Shown here in pieces: positions 48,576 to 61,200 of a stretch of DNA of 64,000 nucleotides; positions within the stretch are counted from its first letter, which is position 1, and each line of letters starts with the position of its first letter. The notes under the pieces were generated by a model. The model searched no databases, was not told the origin of the DNA, and saw nothing but the letters and a program-made list of their open reading frames with translations. Where the stretch lies: positions 1,362,739-1,426,738 of the forward strand of contig VZTG01001872.1 of the NCBI GenBank assembly GCA_013397845.1, read 5' to 3'. The stretch comes from Melanocharis versteri (lineage: Eukaryota; Chordata; Aves; Passeriformes; Melanocharitidae). The position numbers and the translations under genes were made by a program.

Positions 48576-49834
48576 CTGACACTCCTTTCAGCTACTTTGT
48601 ACAAAGAATTGATTTCTACACGTACAATTTGGCATTTTACTGTGAATCGGTCTTTTTTTTTCTTTTTTCTCTTTCTGCTCCTTTATCACGTTGCCCTAAG
48701 GGCAATGCAGTGGTTTAAAATGATGGTTTTTGCAACAGGAAGTGTGTGTGAGTAGCAATTTTCCTGAATTTTATTTTAGGTCATCTCCTGCAATCAAGAG
48801 CATTCCTAAAACTTACTGCAAACTAGAAATCATGACTATTAGTCATGGAGTAACATGAAACAAAATGTTCCTTAACAGGTTCTTTCCTGGTCACTCAGCT
48901 GAGTAGAAATTCTACAGGCAAACAACTTTTCACCTCCCAACGACAAATAATTGCTTTTAAAAATTGCCTCATCATAATCAGAGGTTTTGTCACGGCTTTC
49001 ATCAGAAAAACAAATCCAGAAACAAACACAGATGACAAGAACTGTGATAGATGCCTTTGTTTGATGCAGTGATCCTCCCTATGTGGATAAAGAGCCACAG
49101 TCAAGAGTGGTGAGTATTTTTTGACAAGTCTCATTTTGCTGAAATGGAAATATTGAGGGAGGAGGTGGCTGATGAAACTTGTTCCCCTAATTAGAAAACC
49201 TTCAGCTAGTCCACAGACAATGATATCCTTCTGATTTTCTCTAACCTGATCTCCAATTACCAAAAAGATTTTTTTTACCAAAAATAGAACAATCAAGCTT
49301 ATAAAGTGACTTTTTAATGTTCAGTTATATTTATCTCCATTTGGTCTACTTGCAATATTTGCTGTGCTTAATCTAAAAGATGAGACAAATATCACACATG
49401 AATGACAAACATTTGGCAAATGCTCTCTTCAAATAGTCCTGTTCTCTCATAGGCTCACCAGCACAAGGCCTTTTGCATATCCTCAGCATTCCCTAACACA
49501 ATTCAAATCCTTCTGCTCTCAAATTAACTCTTACCCTGATCTCACGAAAGAGCAAATTAAAAGGCAGCCTGCGACTTCTGGAGGCTTATGCAAAGAGACT
49601 CGGGCAGAACCAAGAGCGGAACGCAGAAATCTGCTGGCCTCAGCAAAACCAACCTGAGTCAGCTGAAAGCTCCTAAGGGACGATCAGACTTCTAGGTCAG
49701 GTTGCTGGTCACTCCATTGCTTCAGTCCTTGGTCACCGAGACACAGGTGACAGTTCCATTTGCACACTCCATGTTATTCTGGGAGTTCTCTCTTGAAGCT
49801 GGGGGGGGCTTCACAATTGAAACACATTTGAAAA
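48576..49834. other. Non-coding stretch; possible L2 continuation at start
   Basis: The first 65 bases may continue the L2 relic. A T-run lies at 48651-48660. The minus frame at 48895-49296 lacks recognisable motifs. Confidence 0.35.
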
Positions 49835-49862
49835 CGCGCACGCACACACACACACATACACG
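49835..49862 (+). repeat. (CA)n microsatellite with CG interruptions
   Basis: Alternating C-A/C-G dinucleotides, about fourteen units with two or three variant positions. A run of nine G lies 35 bases upstream (about 49801-49808). Confidence 0.88.
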
Positions 49863-51987
49863 CAATTTTTGATGCTCCACAGCTGAACTTGGAGCATTAG
49901 ATGTATACACCAAAGGACTCCCACACAAACCAACACTTGCTCCTGGCAAAAAGCTGCTCATTGCTGAACTGGGGATTTGCCTCTAAGCTTGTATACACTC
50001 AGTGTTGATGAGGGAGGGGAGCAAGCTGAATATTAAAAACTGCTGCCTCAAGAATAATATAATGTACAGATTTAATCATAGTAAAAAATGATCTGCAAGT
50101 AATTGTAGTCATTACTACATCTGCTCAGAGCTGTGGGTAATCATTATGTATGAGTGAATGAAATCAAATTCCATATCATGGGCCTGATCCTAGAATTTCT
50201 TCAGTAAATTTGGCTCGTATTAATATCTCCCTGAGTGTAGAGAGTCTGTTTGCTTCTATGGATACATTTCTTACATGAGTAATCTCGCAACCCTTACACA
50301 TTTTACCTTTAAATTTAATTAAAACCTAACCCCAAAAACTGAAGAAGGTAGACTAAAACATAGATTTCCAAAGGTGGGAAATGAATTTGTTTCACTCTGC
50401 TCTTCTATCTGTAAAGGCACTAAAGGGGGTAGAGAGAAAGAAGTTTCAGTGTGGAGGCTGAATAATGGAAAAGACAAAGCATTCCAAGAGAAAAAGTTGA
50501 GCTCAAATTCCTTCCTTTTGTCACTAAACCCCGGGCATTAGCACAGTACTGAAGACACAGGTGTAATTTATTGCACAGAGTGGGAATGTCAAATCCTGAC
50601 TCATGAAGATAAGAAAAACCTGTTTACAAAAAAGCTGCTGAAGGGCAGAGCTGGAGCCTAACTCAACCTAGATCAATAGCCAGATGAATTATTAGTAAAA
50701 GAAATAAATTATTGGTGTGGTTTCTTCTCTGTCACTTATGCCAAATGTTAGAGAGTGCATTTTAGTATATCCTTGTGAAAATATATCCAAACCAGACAGT
50801 TTGTACTCCAATAGTCTTGTGCTATGTTCAAACACTGTGTATGTTTGAAATGAGGAGTAAGAACTGAGGCCCCAGACACACCCCTTGGGGAGAGGGTAGG
50901 TTTTACCCTTTCTAAGAATGCCAGGCAGGCATAGTGCTCTTCCAAAGATGCAGGAGAGAAACCAAACTAGGTCTGAATTCTTTCTTTCATGCCTGTGGTG
51001 AGGTCACAAGAAAATATGTTATAAACCGCGCTTAGGTGACATTTTCAATGTCTTTCTCATGGTGGATATTCTAGCAAAAATAGTCTTGAGGGCAGCTGGT
51101 GCAAGGAGAGATGACAGTGGTTTGCTCCTTTGGGTACATCTCCCCATCACCCGCAGTTAGACACGTACACTCTCACTACTAGCAGAGGTAAAAGAGTGCA
51201 GGAATGCAAAGGATCATTTTTTTCCTCCCGAAACAGAAATGAGCTGGCAAGCATAATCAAACAATGAGAATCATTTTTCCAAAGAAGAGCGAGAGCAACA
51301 ACAACAAAAAAAATCCAGTGAGAATTATGACAACAATGTAAGAATGCAATCAGTAGAGAAATCCTGATAAATGAGGACCTTACATTTTTAAATGCCTTAA
51401 AACCGGTACAAATAAATATAAATTTGAATGGAATTCAATGCACAATTGAATTAGAAGGGGAAAATTCAACCAATTTACTAAAATTCCACTATAGAACTTG
51501 CAAGTAGTTTATCTAGATAAAGCTATAAAATGAATAAAACAGCAGCAAAAAGGATTGAACTTTTGCTGTCAGTAAGAAATCCAAATCATGGCTGAGATGA
51601 TGCTGCATAAAGAGCTCTGCAAAATATCCTCCAGCAGAGGGGAACTAATGATAGATGAATATGCACATGTAATTGAACATGCAGAAAAGAAAACCAACAT
51701 TCCAAGGAGGAAAGCAGAAAAGCTATCAGGAGTACTGACTCATGTGAACATCCACAAGAATGAGACACATACAAGGAGAAAAGGTAGATTACCAAGAACG
51801 CAGCCTGCTCTGTAAAATAAAATACATGTTTGGGTCTACACATATTCTTCATTAGATTATCAAGGGAGCATGTGTCACACACACAGTCCTGAGGAATGCT
51901 GGCAGGAACATTCAACCACGTAAAACTCACTCGGTTTTGGGTTTCATTACCTACGTCAGGCCCCATGTTGTTCCCATGATGGGAAAC
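49863..51987. other. Non-coding stretch, no gene recognised
   Basis: The AT-rich part at 50030-50200 is a weak candidate for a conserved element. The phrase 'gggcctgatcctagaat' at 50181 recalls the old hairpin-repeat group but is too short to call. The minus frame at 51586-51966 is cysteine/leucine-rich without a recognised domain. Confidence 0.35.
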
Positions 51988-52023
51988 TTCCCTTCGACTT
52001 CATGGAGAACAGGATCAGGCCCT
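51988..52023. repeat. Ancient repeat fragment (hairpin-repeat group)
   Basis: The phrases 'cttcgacttcatggagaaca' and 'ggatcaggccc' match the 'TTGACTTCAATGGGAGCAGGATCAGGCCC' end of the old sauropsid repeat group. Short, assigned on word similarity. Confidence 0.45.
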
Positions 52024-53200
52024 TGCACAGCAAAGGGTTAAAAAATAAAGTGTAGCGAAATGCTTGAAGTGCACCTCAACCCAGAAGCAAGCCACTCCAA
52101 AGAGCTGATCCCTTTTGCATTCCGCACCATGGGAAATACGATTTTCCTACCTGTGTTTTGTGTTAAGTTGTTGGGCTCAGCTAAATCAAAATTCAAGCAA
52201 AGCAAACCCACACGAACTCAAAATCAAATGAAATTTCACACTCCCCCTGCACACCGAAGCAGCCCTACACAAAGGTACTTTCAGCAGACAAAGCCAGTGC
52301 GCCTTTTAAGAGTAAGCAGAAATAGAACACATTTGTAACAGACAAATTAGAAGTGCATCAAGGTACTGGATGAAAACATTTTTTGAACATAAGCCAAGCA
52401 CACAGTAGGAACAGGTTAGAAGGTTAAATCATTTCTAACCACAACTTAAAGAAGACTTCATAGTAAAAATATCCTTTTTTAACTCTTGTCTTCCAAGCAC
52501 ACATCACAACTTTTGTTTCCATTGGTTTTAGTCTGTATTTCAAAAGCAGCATTTGCTGTAACAGCTCATTTTTTCATGCAAAATACTGAATCTAATTGCG
52601 GAAATATGTCATTCCCTCCTCTCCGCCACATGGCATGAGTTAATGATGATGAATGAAAGTAATAAAACCCAAATCTTTTTCAAACTAAAGCTCCTGTTAA
52701 ATTACTGGAAATTATATGCATGCGTCTACAATGAGGACACTGCAGAAGGTCAAAGATCTTGCTTCCTGCATTTGGCCAAACTATTCAACAGGCAGCTTGG
52801 CTGAACCTGCACAGACACGTTTTTACTGAGGTCTGGGGGAGCCACCTAAGAAAAGCAGCTTAGTTCAAGGCTGGTGATTTCATTAGGGCATTTCTCCCCA
52901 TCCCCACGGAACACTAAATATTGTTCACCAGAGTCTATGACCTGCCTCTCATGTCCATGGCAAGCTATTTTTGGATGTTCGAGACCAGGGTTTGGAAGAG
53001 TAATATATCACCTAACGTGATATACATTTTTAATGGAGGTCCCAATTTCCCTAATACAAAACTTTATTCCGTGGCATTGACATGAAGCAGAAGGAGAACA
53101 GCAAATTTAGAGCCAGATGCTGTCCCTCTCATTCACTCTGAATCACACCCAATTTCTCCAGTTGGTCCACTAAGATGACAGGTAAACCATTCAGAGATTA
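52024..53200. other. Non-coding stretch, no gene recognised
   Basis: A small imperfect palindrome, atatcacctaacgtgatat, lies near 53006-53024. Otherwise no repeat or coding signal was recognised. Confidence 0.4.
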
Positions 53201-53205
53201 AGGTC
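53201..53205. repeat. Target-site duplication (left), AGGTC
   Basis: AGGTC directly precedes the TG start of the LTR and is repeated at 53795-53799 after its CA end. Confidence 0.8.
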
Positions 53206-53336
53206 TGTCATGGTCTAACCCCAGCCAGCAGCTAAGTCCCAAAGCAGCTGCTCACTCACTCCCTTCACCAGTGGGAAGGGGAGGAGAATCAGGGAAAGAA
53301 AAAAGAAGGAAAAGTCATGTGTTGAGATAAGAACAG

Positions 53337-53342
53337 TTTAAT
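53337..53342 (-). terminator. LTR polyadenylation signal ATTAAA
   Basis: On the minus strand the hexamer ATTAAA lies about 190 bases downstream of the TATA-like box. This is the usual arrangement of the R region in a retroviral LTR. Confidence 0.5.
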
Positions 53343-53526
53343 AATTAAAACAAAGTTTAAAAATCCCCTAAACCTAGTGTTACCACTAATAATGATAATT
53401 GTAATAAAAAAGGAGAGAGAGATGAAAAAACCCCAAGATAGACAAGCGACGCACAGCACAATTTCTCACCACCTACTGACCAAAGCCCGGGCAGTGATCA
53501 GCCCCTCCCAGCCAATTTCCCCCAGC

Positions 53527-53533
53527 TTATGTA
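53527..53533 (-). promoter_or_regulatory. LTR TATA-like box TACATAA
   Basis: On the minus strand TACATAA precedes a G-rich stretch, at the position where related LTRs carry a TATATAA box. The substitution may weaken the promoter. Function is inferred from position only. Confidence 0.4.
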
Positions 53534-53794
53534 CTGGGCGTGATGCTCTGTGGTATGGAATATCCCTTTGGCCAGTTCTGGTCAGCTGTCCTGGCCATGC
53601 TCCCTCACGGCTTCTTGTGCAGCTCCTGGCTGGCAGAGCACAAGACACAGAAAAGTGCTTGACTTACAGTGCGCGCTGCTCAGAAACAACCAAATCATCA
53701 GTGCATCAACACTGTTCTGATCTTAAACCCAAAACACAGCCATGTACCAGCTGCTAAGAAGAAAATGACCTGTATCCCAGCTGAAAGCAGGACA

Positions 53795-53799
53795 AGGTC
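53795..53799. repeat. Target-site duplication (right), AGGTC
   Basis: Exact copy of 53201-53205 immediately after the LTR. Confidence 0.8.
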
Positions 53800-56700
53800 C
53801 TACCCCATAAAAATACAACAGGCAAAATGTATTCTTTTGCTGTCTGCAAACTCTGTCTCTAATTCTGCACGCTGCAAACTGCATCAGCTTATTGCTGTTC
53901 TCCCTATTCATTCGTTTCTGCATTTTTGCTTAACTGGCCGACAGCTCTGTGGCCCCTTCTTTTCCCCTGGGCATTCAGACACTATGTTCTCCTTTCTTTT
54001 CCCCCAGCTCACCCACAGCTCACTTTGGAGTCTTTTTGTCTCCCTTCCTTTCATCATCAATTCATTGAGGTTTCATTGTTTTTGTCTTCGCACTATGCTG
54101 ATCTCCCACTCCCTATCCTTCCCCCTTATGGTCCGTTTCACAGATGGACAACAGAAGACACGGAAAAACCCATAAGGAGAGGAATTCCTAATAACCTCCC
54201 TTAATGCACTTCCTTCCCACAGATCAGTTTGAATGCTTTGAATCTCGGACGGGTATAAATCAAGGTGTTACTTTGCACAAGTCAGCAGGTGTTATTTTTG
54301 CATTAAAAAAGTATTTTTAGGAGCAGGTTTATCAGCAGCAAAGCAAAACTTACCATCCTCACAAGTTTAATTTCTCTAGGCATGATAAACAGTTTGCAGA
54401 ATTGAAATGCATAGAATTAGAAACATTGGTTTTCAGAAGCAAAAGATCTAAATTCTGCCACTCATGTTCACAATGAGGGATAACTTACTCTCTAAGTAGT
54501 ACTCATTTGGAGTACTCATTTGGAGGGCTCCTTGAAGCCATCAAGAAATAGAGAGAGATTCAAGTCTCTAGTCCACTCGCTGCTCATTATTTTATCTTTC
54601 ACTGTATAGGCAAGAACAGAGGTGTTATTCAGCAGGTAAATAACATAAGGGTACAAGTTCCACATTTTCCATAAGACTCATGTAAATATGTGAGCAAGAA
54701 GCTAAAAACCTTCCATTTGTTTCAGGCCTTGTCCGTGCACACTCGGCTTTCAGAAACTGGCTTTGGGATGGTTACCTAGAGCTCCCATGTCCTCACTACA
54801 CTACTGGGAAGGAAGTCACTTAATTCTGATCTTGGTCATGCACAAAAGGAGGAGGAAATCTCTTAGAGCCACTCAGGGTGGTATTTCACACACTATTTTT
54901 GAATGCGATGGACAACCAGAAGTTTCAACAACCTCCATCATCTTTGAAAAAGAAAATGTCTAAGGGATGAAAGAAAACTAACTACAAAACACGTCTGCAA
55001 GCACAATCCTGATCTTAATTGTTGAAGACTAGGTTTTTTGGTTTGGTACTTTTGCATGGAGCTTATAAATATCATACAGAATATATTGTTGTTTCCTGGC
55101 ATCCTACGTCCACAAATAGAGCCATGTGTTGGAGTGGGATTAAATCCATTTGCAAGGCTGCATGAGCAGTTTAAAAAAAGCATGTTCTAAGCTTTATCTC
55201 ATTGTAGGTTGAGATAAATACTCTCATCCTACAACTAGAGGCACCACTTCTGAATACAGGCCTTCGAGGGGCAAATGACACCAACTGCAAGAAGTAGGTT
55301 TCATAACCAAAACTGGGCCATGTGAGCTTTTACATTTTAGCTCAATATTTATAAGAACATGTCCTCATTTACTAAGCTTCTGGGAACATTTTCACAATTA
55401 AAAACCAAAACAAAACAAATTGAAAATAATTGTCAACATACTGACAACAATTGGCAGCTTTCAGAACATGTCACAATGCCATCTCCATGCCTTCAAAATC
55501 TCTCCCACAATGAAACTGCATTACCATCCCAGCCAGATGCTCATGTTAAGCTTTGGAGATTCCCTTCATTCCCATGCCCCCATCTATCTAAATGAAGCCC
55601 TAAGTAAGAGTTGAATCACAAATCCTATGCCATATTTAAGAGTCACACCGAGGCAGTTCTTTGGACTTGCTTCAGCCGCATATAATGGGTTATTAGCAAT
55701 GCCATGGCCTGAGTAGATGCAACAATTCATACCAAGGTGAAAAACAGATTTGTGGAGACATCACATTTGTGGCCACTGCTGTCAAAAAGGAACTGCAGTG
55801 AAGTTATACTGTAAGCATTCCTGATGAAGTTGCAACCTACCATTCAAAAAGCTCCCAGGACCAACTCAGGAGAAGGGCAGCATGCAACATCAAAACGTTT
55901 TGCAACTTTATCTCACCCGCACAGATACTGGTGACAGCTGCTGAGAATGAGGAACTCCAATCATAAAATTATCTCCTCCAGAACCTCTGAAAAATGAAGT
56001 GGAGAAGCAGCCACAGAACCATGATTCAGCCTTGGCAAATTCTACAGGAGCACTAGGACTCAGAAGACCAGCACAGGGAAGCTGAGATTTAATCTGAGGT
56101 GATGGGGAAGCTCAGATCATATTTGAGGCGGTAGAGGAGGCAAGCCAGACGAAGCCACTCTGTATTCCCTAAAGGTAAGTCCAGCAAACACTGCAGCTCT
56201 CTCAGAGCAGAGGCTACTCACAAAAGAAAACCAGAACACCTGGAATAGTGCCCTGCATAGACAAAAAAAAAGCCATTTCCAAAACCACACTAGGCAAATT
56301 TCACCTAGTTGCACAACATTCACTCTTTGTGCAAAAGTTTTGCATAGCTGCGATTTCACGACGTCCAGGGCATTTCAGGAAAGGAGGAGGGAGAAATGCG
56401 TGGTGCAGAAGGGTCACCTCTGGCTCCTGCACCGCCAGCACCGTGGAACTCTGGAGGCATGAATCACCAGTCGGCTCCAGGAGTGCTGAGTTTTGGAGCC
56501 TGTGTGACTGGCACCCACAGAGACACAACTTAGGAGGAATAGACATCTCCAAGCAGGACCGTGGTGAGCCATGTAACACTTTGACAGATGGCACAGTCAT
56601 AACCATTAAACAGTTATGACCAGCCTGAGTGAGAGAGTGAAGAATGTGAGCACAGGGTGATAAAACACACCCACTAAGTTGAGAAAAAGACACATACTCT

Positions 56701-56830
56701 GATTTTAGACACATGGGTTATCAAAGGTAAGAGAGCCCTCACTACAATATGATCTGTTATCAGAAACCTAAGGCAGCTGGTTGGATTCTGAACTGTGGCT
56801 CACAAATTCACATATGGTCACAGTTTTCTG
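53800..56830. other. Non-coding stretch, no gene recognised
   Basis: Contains a perfect tandem 13-mer (54498-54523). Frames at 53669-54175 run through the LTR edge, and those at 56248-56714 overlap on opposite strands, so neither is taken as a gene. A donor-like AAAG|GTAAGT occurs at 56170-56179, but all frames upstream are closed. Confidence 0.4.
54498..54523 (+). repeat. Tandem 13-bp duplication
   Basis: agtactcatttgg is repeated exactly twice in tandem. Confidence 0.85.
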
Positions 56831-56853
56831 GAGAGAGAGAGAGAGAGAGAGAA
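56831..56853 (+). repeat. (GA)n microsatellite
   Basis: Eleven uninterrupted GA units, followed by gaagggag and then an A-run. Confidence 0.92.
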
Positions 56854-58087
56854 GGGAGAAAAAAAACAGCCAAGATCTCTTTTAGCACAGTGAGTCTTGT
56901 ACAGTCAAATGGTTTCTTCTTCTCTCCATCCCTGACCCCATTTAAGTGCTATCTTACATATTCCTAGGGACTCACTGGTCTGTAAAGAAAAAACTCTATA
57001 AAAACATAATCTTTCAAGGGCTGACATTACCTAGTTCCCAGCACAGCTACAGACTAGTTGCTGTGAAATGCAACAACCTGGTGGGAATTGGAAAGCTCTC
57101 TTTTAACTGCCATTATTATCTCTAAAGCCTCTCTAATAGCAATCCCAGAATATAGGTTTAAAGAAAAATCATTTTAATGGAGGTCCCAGTACTACATTTT
57201 TATATTGCACCAAGTCAAGCTATTGATTAGCTTTACATTAATTTTAAAAGCACAAAGAATTTGTCATGATTTTTCTCCCTTTGATATCAGCGTCCATCAG
57301 CAATTGCACCAGTTTTCTGCTGAGCTGCCAAGCAAAGTTAAATGATGATGCGCTTCCTCTCCCTGACTTCTTATTCCAGCTTGGTTCAGCAATCTCGACC
57401 AGCCACTTCCTGTCTCCCCTATTGCACCGTCTGGCACTTACTTCAGACAAGTCAATATGTTTAAATTATACCTGTACCAGGCATAATTAATCATAAGGCT
57501 TTCTGCTTTGTAATGTTGTTTGAACTCCTGCTTGGTGTCCAGAAGCAGAAAGCAAAACAAAAGTTCAGTGGTGAAACCTGTGCCATTCCCCCTGCCTCTT
57601 CTTTGAGTTGGAGCTCTTTGGATTTTAGAACAAGAGATGATTTCTCAGGAAGTCACTGCTCCCCAGTGGCTCAGAATTATGTTGTTGAACTTTAGTAGAC
57701 TGACAATATGGACGGAGAAAACTCCAATAATTGGAGATATTTTGTATGGGACCAGCCTGGAAACACAGAGGCAGCTTTTTTGGTGTCAGAGCTTGGTGCT
57801 CTGTGTGCAAGAGAACGACTTTAGAGGTGGTGAGCATGGGACCCACCTCTGAGTCACAGCTCTACCTTTATAGCTGCTATTCCCCAGGGCATGTAGTAAT
57901 TTATTGCCATTAGAGGCCAGCAGTAAATTACTCCCCCCAGTCTGGCTCCGAGTCAAGCTCTCCAACCAGCCACTGGAGACTCGGCCGGAGGGAAATGCAG
58001 AGAGCGAGAAGTGGTTGGCATCAATCCCTTGTCCATTCCAGCCTTGTCTACTTATAGAAAAGAAATAAATAGACAACTTACAAGATT
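56854..58087. other. Non-coding stretch, no gene recognised
   Basis: Overlapping short frames only. A few CpGs at 57940-58010. No repeat recognised until the CR1 end. Confidence 0.4.
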
Positions 58088-58200
58088 CAGCTGGACAGGG
58101 TGCTGGGCCACCTAGTCTAGACTGTGCTTTTGCCAAGAAAGTTTGGGCCAGGTTATCCTCAAGGTCCCCTTCCAACCTAGCACTCTATGATCCTGTGATA
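58088..58200 (+). mobile_element. CR1 LINE 3' end, plus strand
   Basis: The plus strand reads 'cagctggacagggtgctggg', 'ctagtctagactgtgctttt', 'gccaagaaagtttgggccag', then 'caaggtccccttccaaccta' and finally 'gcactctatgatcctgtgat'. The last two phrases are the classic avian CR1 terminus with two degenerate octamers. Only about 113 bases remain, so the copy is strongly 5'-truncated, as most CR1 copies are. Confidence 0.93.
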
Positions 58201-61200
58201 AGTGCTGTTCTCTCCCTCCCAGGCACTCAGCTCAAAGGTCTGGACTACCCTCCCATGGCAGGGAAACGGGAGCTCTGTCCAAATCCAAACACTCATCCTG
58301 CAAGGAGGGAACCCTCAGCAAGAGCTTAGCCAGCCACTGAGGTATTTCTTTTAGTTGCTTCAGGAACAAAAAGGTGTTTTTCAGCAGAAATGACTCTTCC
58401 ATACAATCCACAGCACAGGCGCCTTTAAAACATTTCAAACAAAAAATAAAAGCAACAACAAACCCTCTTTTCTGAGAGCATCCCAAGCAATTTTACAGAG
58501 ATTAATTATCCTTATTCATTTTTGTCTTTCCATATATTTCAGCTCTCCCACAGAAAATTAATCCACTGGATTTCAAATTATGGCACAATTAGCATGAAAT
58601 TAATTAGCATCTGACCTATCCCCTAGTTTTCCTCCAGCTGAGACTGCCAACTTTTAATATAAGCCTAAAGCAAGAACAGTAAGACTAATACAGCAAATGG
58701 GACAAAGGGTTTTTAAATTAAAGAGAGTTTAAAAAAATGCAATTTACAGCCATAAGCATTTCCCTGACAACAACCCCAAAACCCCAGTCCTCAAACAAAG
58801 TGTAAAGGAATATTCCACCTCCCCCCGACACAAAGAGTTCATTTGCAAAGCCCACAATCATCCCTCTCATCTTTTAAAATTCTCATGGCCTTTCAAAAGC
58901 AGAGCCTATAGTTATCAATTAGCAATGCCTTTTAGTCCCATCATGCAAATTTTCTTTTCCACGTAACCTCTCCAGACACCTGTAAGAATTTTCAAGTCCA
59001 TTGCATAGATCTAATCAGTCCCCCAACTGTATCTTAGCCTTCACAATTTCCTGCATCATTTATAGACCTCTGCAGTGCCTCCTTTTGCCACCGTACATAT
59101 CTTCCATATTCTTTCAGGCTCCTATTCACTATCTAGTACTCGAATTTCTCACCCTCCTTCCTCCTCAGATTTCAGCCATCATCAACCAAATGCCCCAGTC
59201 ATTCTTTTTCATAGTTGCTCTAGTCACTGCCATCCCTCTCTTCCACATGAAGCCTGTGAGTCACAGATACCAAATAACGTTTAAATCTTTTGCTTTGCCT
59301 GGCTGGAGTGGCACACAGCAGCCTGGCAGGAATCCTTGCCTCCTGTGCAACACAAGTTTTAACTCGGAAAAAAAGGACTGTGCTAAAAAATCAATCAAAA
59401 GGAACTTTCCCTCATATTCTGCCATGTTCACGTGTTGTTACAGCCTCTGTGAAGTTTAGTAACAGGCTCTCTCCTACCTTGGAAGCACAAGAATTCCAGG
59501 TGCAAGTTCCACTGCCTGTGCACTAGAAAGCAATACTATAGACACAGCTTCAACTGGAGGATTTTACAGCCCTGAAAGTGAAACATTTAGGTGTCACCAC
59601 CATCACAGCAGAGAAACTAACAGCTTGGATAAAACTTGCGGTAGAAATGGGACTAAATTTAAAAAGAGACGTGTTCAGGCACTGCAGGGAAAACAATATT
59701 AAAAAAATGGAAGGATACAGCAGCTACACACAGCATATAGAAGACTCTTAGAGAATCTACGCACACCCTTATAGATTCCATGTGTACAACACAGAATACA
59801 CTTCATTCTCTCATCAGGAGAGGCTACATTCAAATCTACGTGTTGGTCAACAGAGCTGCAATACTCTCAGTCTTCGAGAACACTGCAACTCACTCAGAAA
59901 TCACAGAGAACAACAAACAGAAAGAGAGGGAAGAAAGCAATGTTCTATACAAACACGATATATTTTCAACATTAGATTTTCATTTCACAAGTCTTTCGTT
60001 CACCTGGGCACTCATTGATGTTGCGGTCTAACAACACTGCTCTTACAGGCTGCATGGGCTGTTCCTTCATTCTGTGGTTGCTAACACCGTTTTTTTAGGG
60101 GTTTGGTGTGATTTTTCACAGGGATGACAAGAGAGTACCTTAGTGTTTTTTATATGAGGTGGCAGCAATCAGTTCCCCCATCCACAGCACTCCAAACCAT
60201 TCTGCACTTCAGTTCAACAGCCCTGGACTCTGCGCTGCTCCTGTTCTTTTTCCTTTTGGCAACACAGAATCAAAAACATCCTTCCAAACTCAGACAGATG
60301 AGGAGCCCAGTAAGAACTAGAGAAGAAAACCAGAATCAATTATCACAGCTAGTCCAAGAGCAGGAGGAACCTGCCCCATGGCCAGGTGTATTTCGGTCGG
60401 AGGAGGTAGGAATGTGGTGCAGTCCAGCAGCTGGGCTCTGCAGCTGCTGAGGTTGCCTCTTATGCACACAGATGTCATCTGCTCTTCTGGACTGGGCACA
60501 AAAAGAGGGCAAACAGCAGGTCCTGCCCTGAACAGGTATTGCAATCCCATGTGCTGGCCCACGTGTCATGCGTCAATGCATTTCCACACTGTTTGCCCAG
60601 TTCTCAGCAACAGGAGGCAATTTCAAAGATTTCTTTTAGCAGGATGTCAAACTGATGAACCAAAATTAGGCATCCTTTAACTTAATTTCTCTTCTCCTTC
60701 TCCTAAACAGTTCTTTCAGAATGGAACAGTTTCTGATAACCTGGCTCACACTAACCCTTCACCCCTCCAGAACCCACACTATTAATTCTCATAATAAAGC
60801 CTATTTTAAATATATCTTTAATCCTCTGAGAAAACCAATTTCATCCTTGAATGTTCCATTGATCTACAGTAAATAAATAGGCATTAGGGAGAAACATTGT
60901 TTATTTATTTGCTTGCCACTTAGAATTTAATCCTGGGATTCTAAAGGGACGATTATAAATTTCTCTAACAGTCCCTAGGGTATGTTTTGGATGTAGTCAT
61001 CTAAGATAGGACTCTTGCACTCCAGGATGCCAGCGCATTACAGCTTAGAAAGATTATAGCCAAACAGCACTCATTTATTATAAAGAGGGATGAGTAGTAA
61101 TTCCAGGACACACACTAGATGAGATTTCAGCCCTGTCTAGTTTGTGTACAGTGTGGAATGTATCTGGAAGCTTTCCAAAGCCTGCTTACATACAGCACAG

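Larger units (their letters stand above)
53206..53794 (-). mobile_element. Solo LTR of an endogenous retrovirus (ERVL-like)
   Basis: A 589-bp element starts TG and ends CA and is flanked by a 5-bp direct repeat. Read on the minus strand it begins with the 'CTGCTTTCAGCTGGGATA' head and ends near 'CAGCTGGGGTTAGACCA', the two ends of an LTR family I know from many neoavian genomes. No internal gag, pol or env sequence adjoins either side, so this is a solo LTR left by recombination between two LTRs. The 5-bp duplication suits ERVL-type integrases; class assignment is by this and by resemblance. The intact ends and duplication make it the youngest clear insertion in the window. Confidence 0.92.

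Noticed and set aside
53669..54175. 168-codon plus-strand ORF, the longest in the window
   Set aside because: It starts inside the antisense strand of the solo LTR and runs into unique flank, so it is a chance frame.
56248..56714. Opposite-strand ORFs of 123 and 137 codons
   Set aside because: Mutually overlapping on opposite strands in a moderately CpG-containing stretch, with no domain recognised.
59001..59459. 152-codon plus-strand ORF
   Set aside because: Hydrophobic but with no family resemblance. It overlaps two other open frames.
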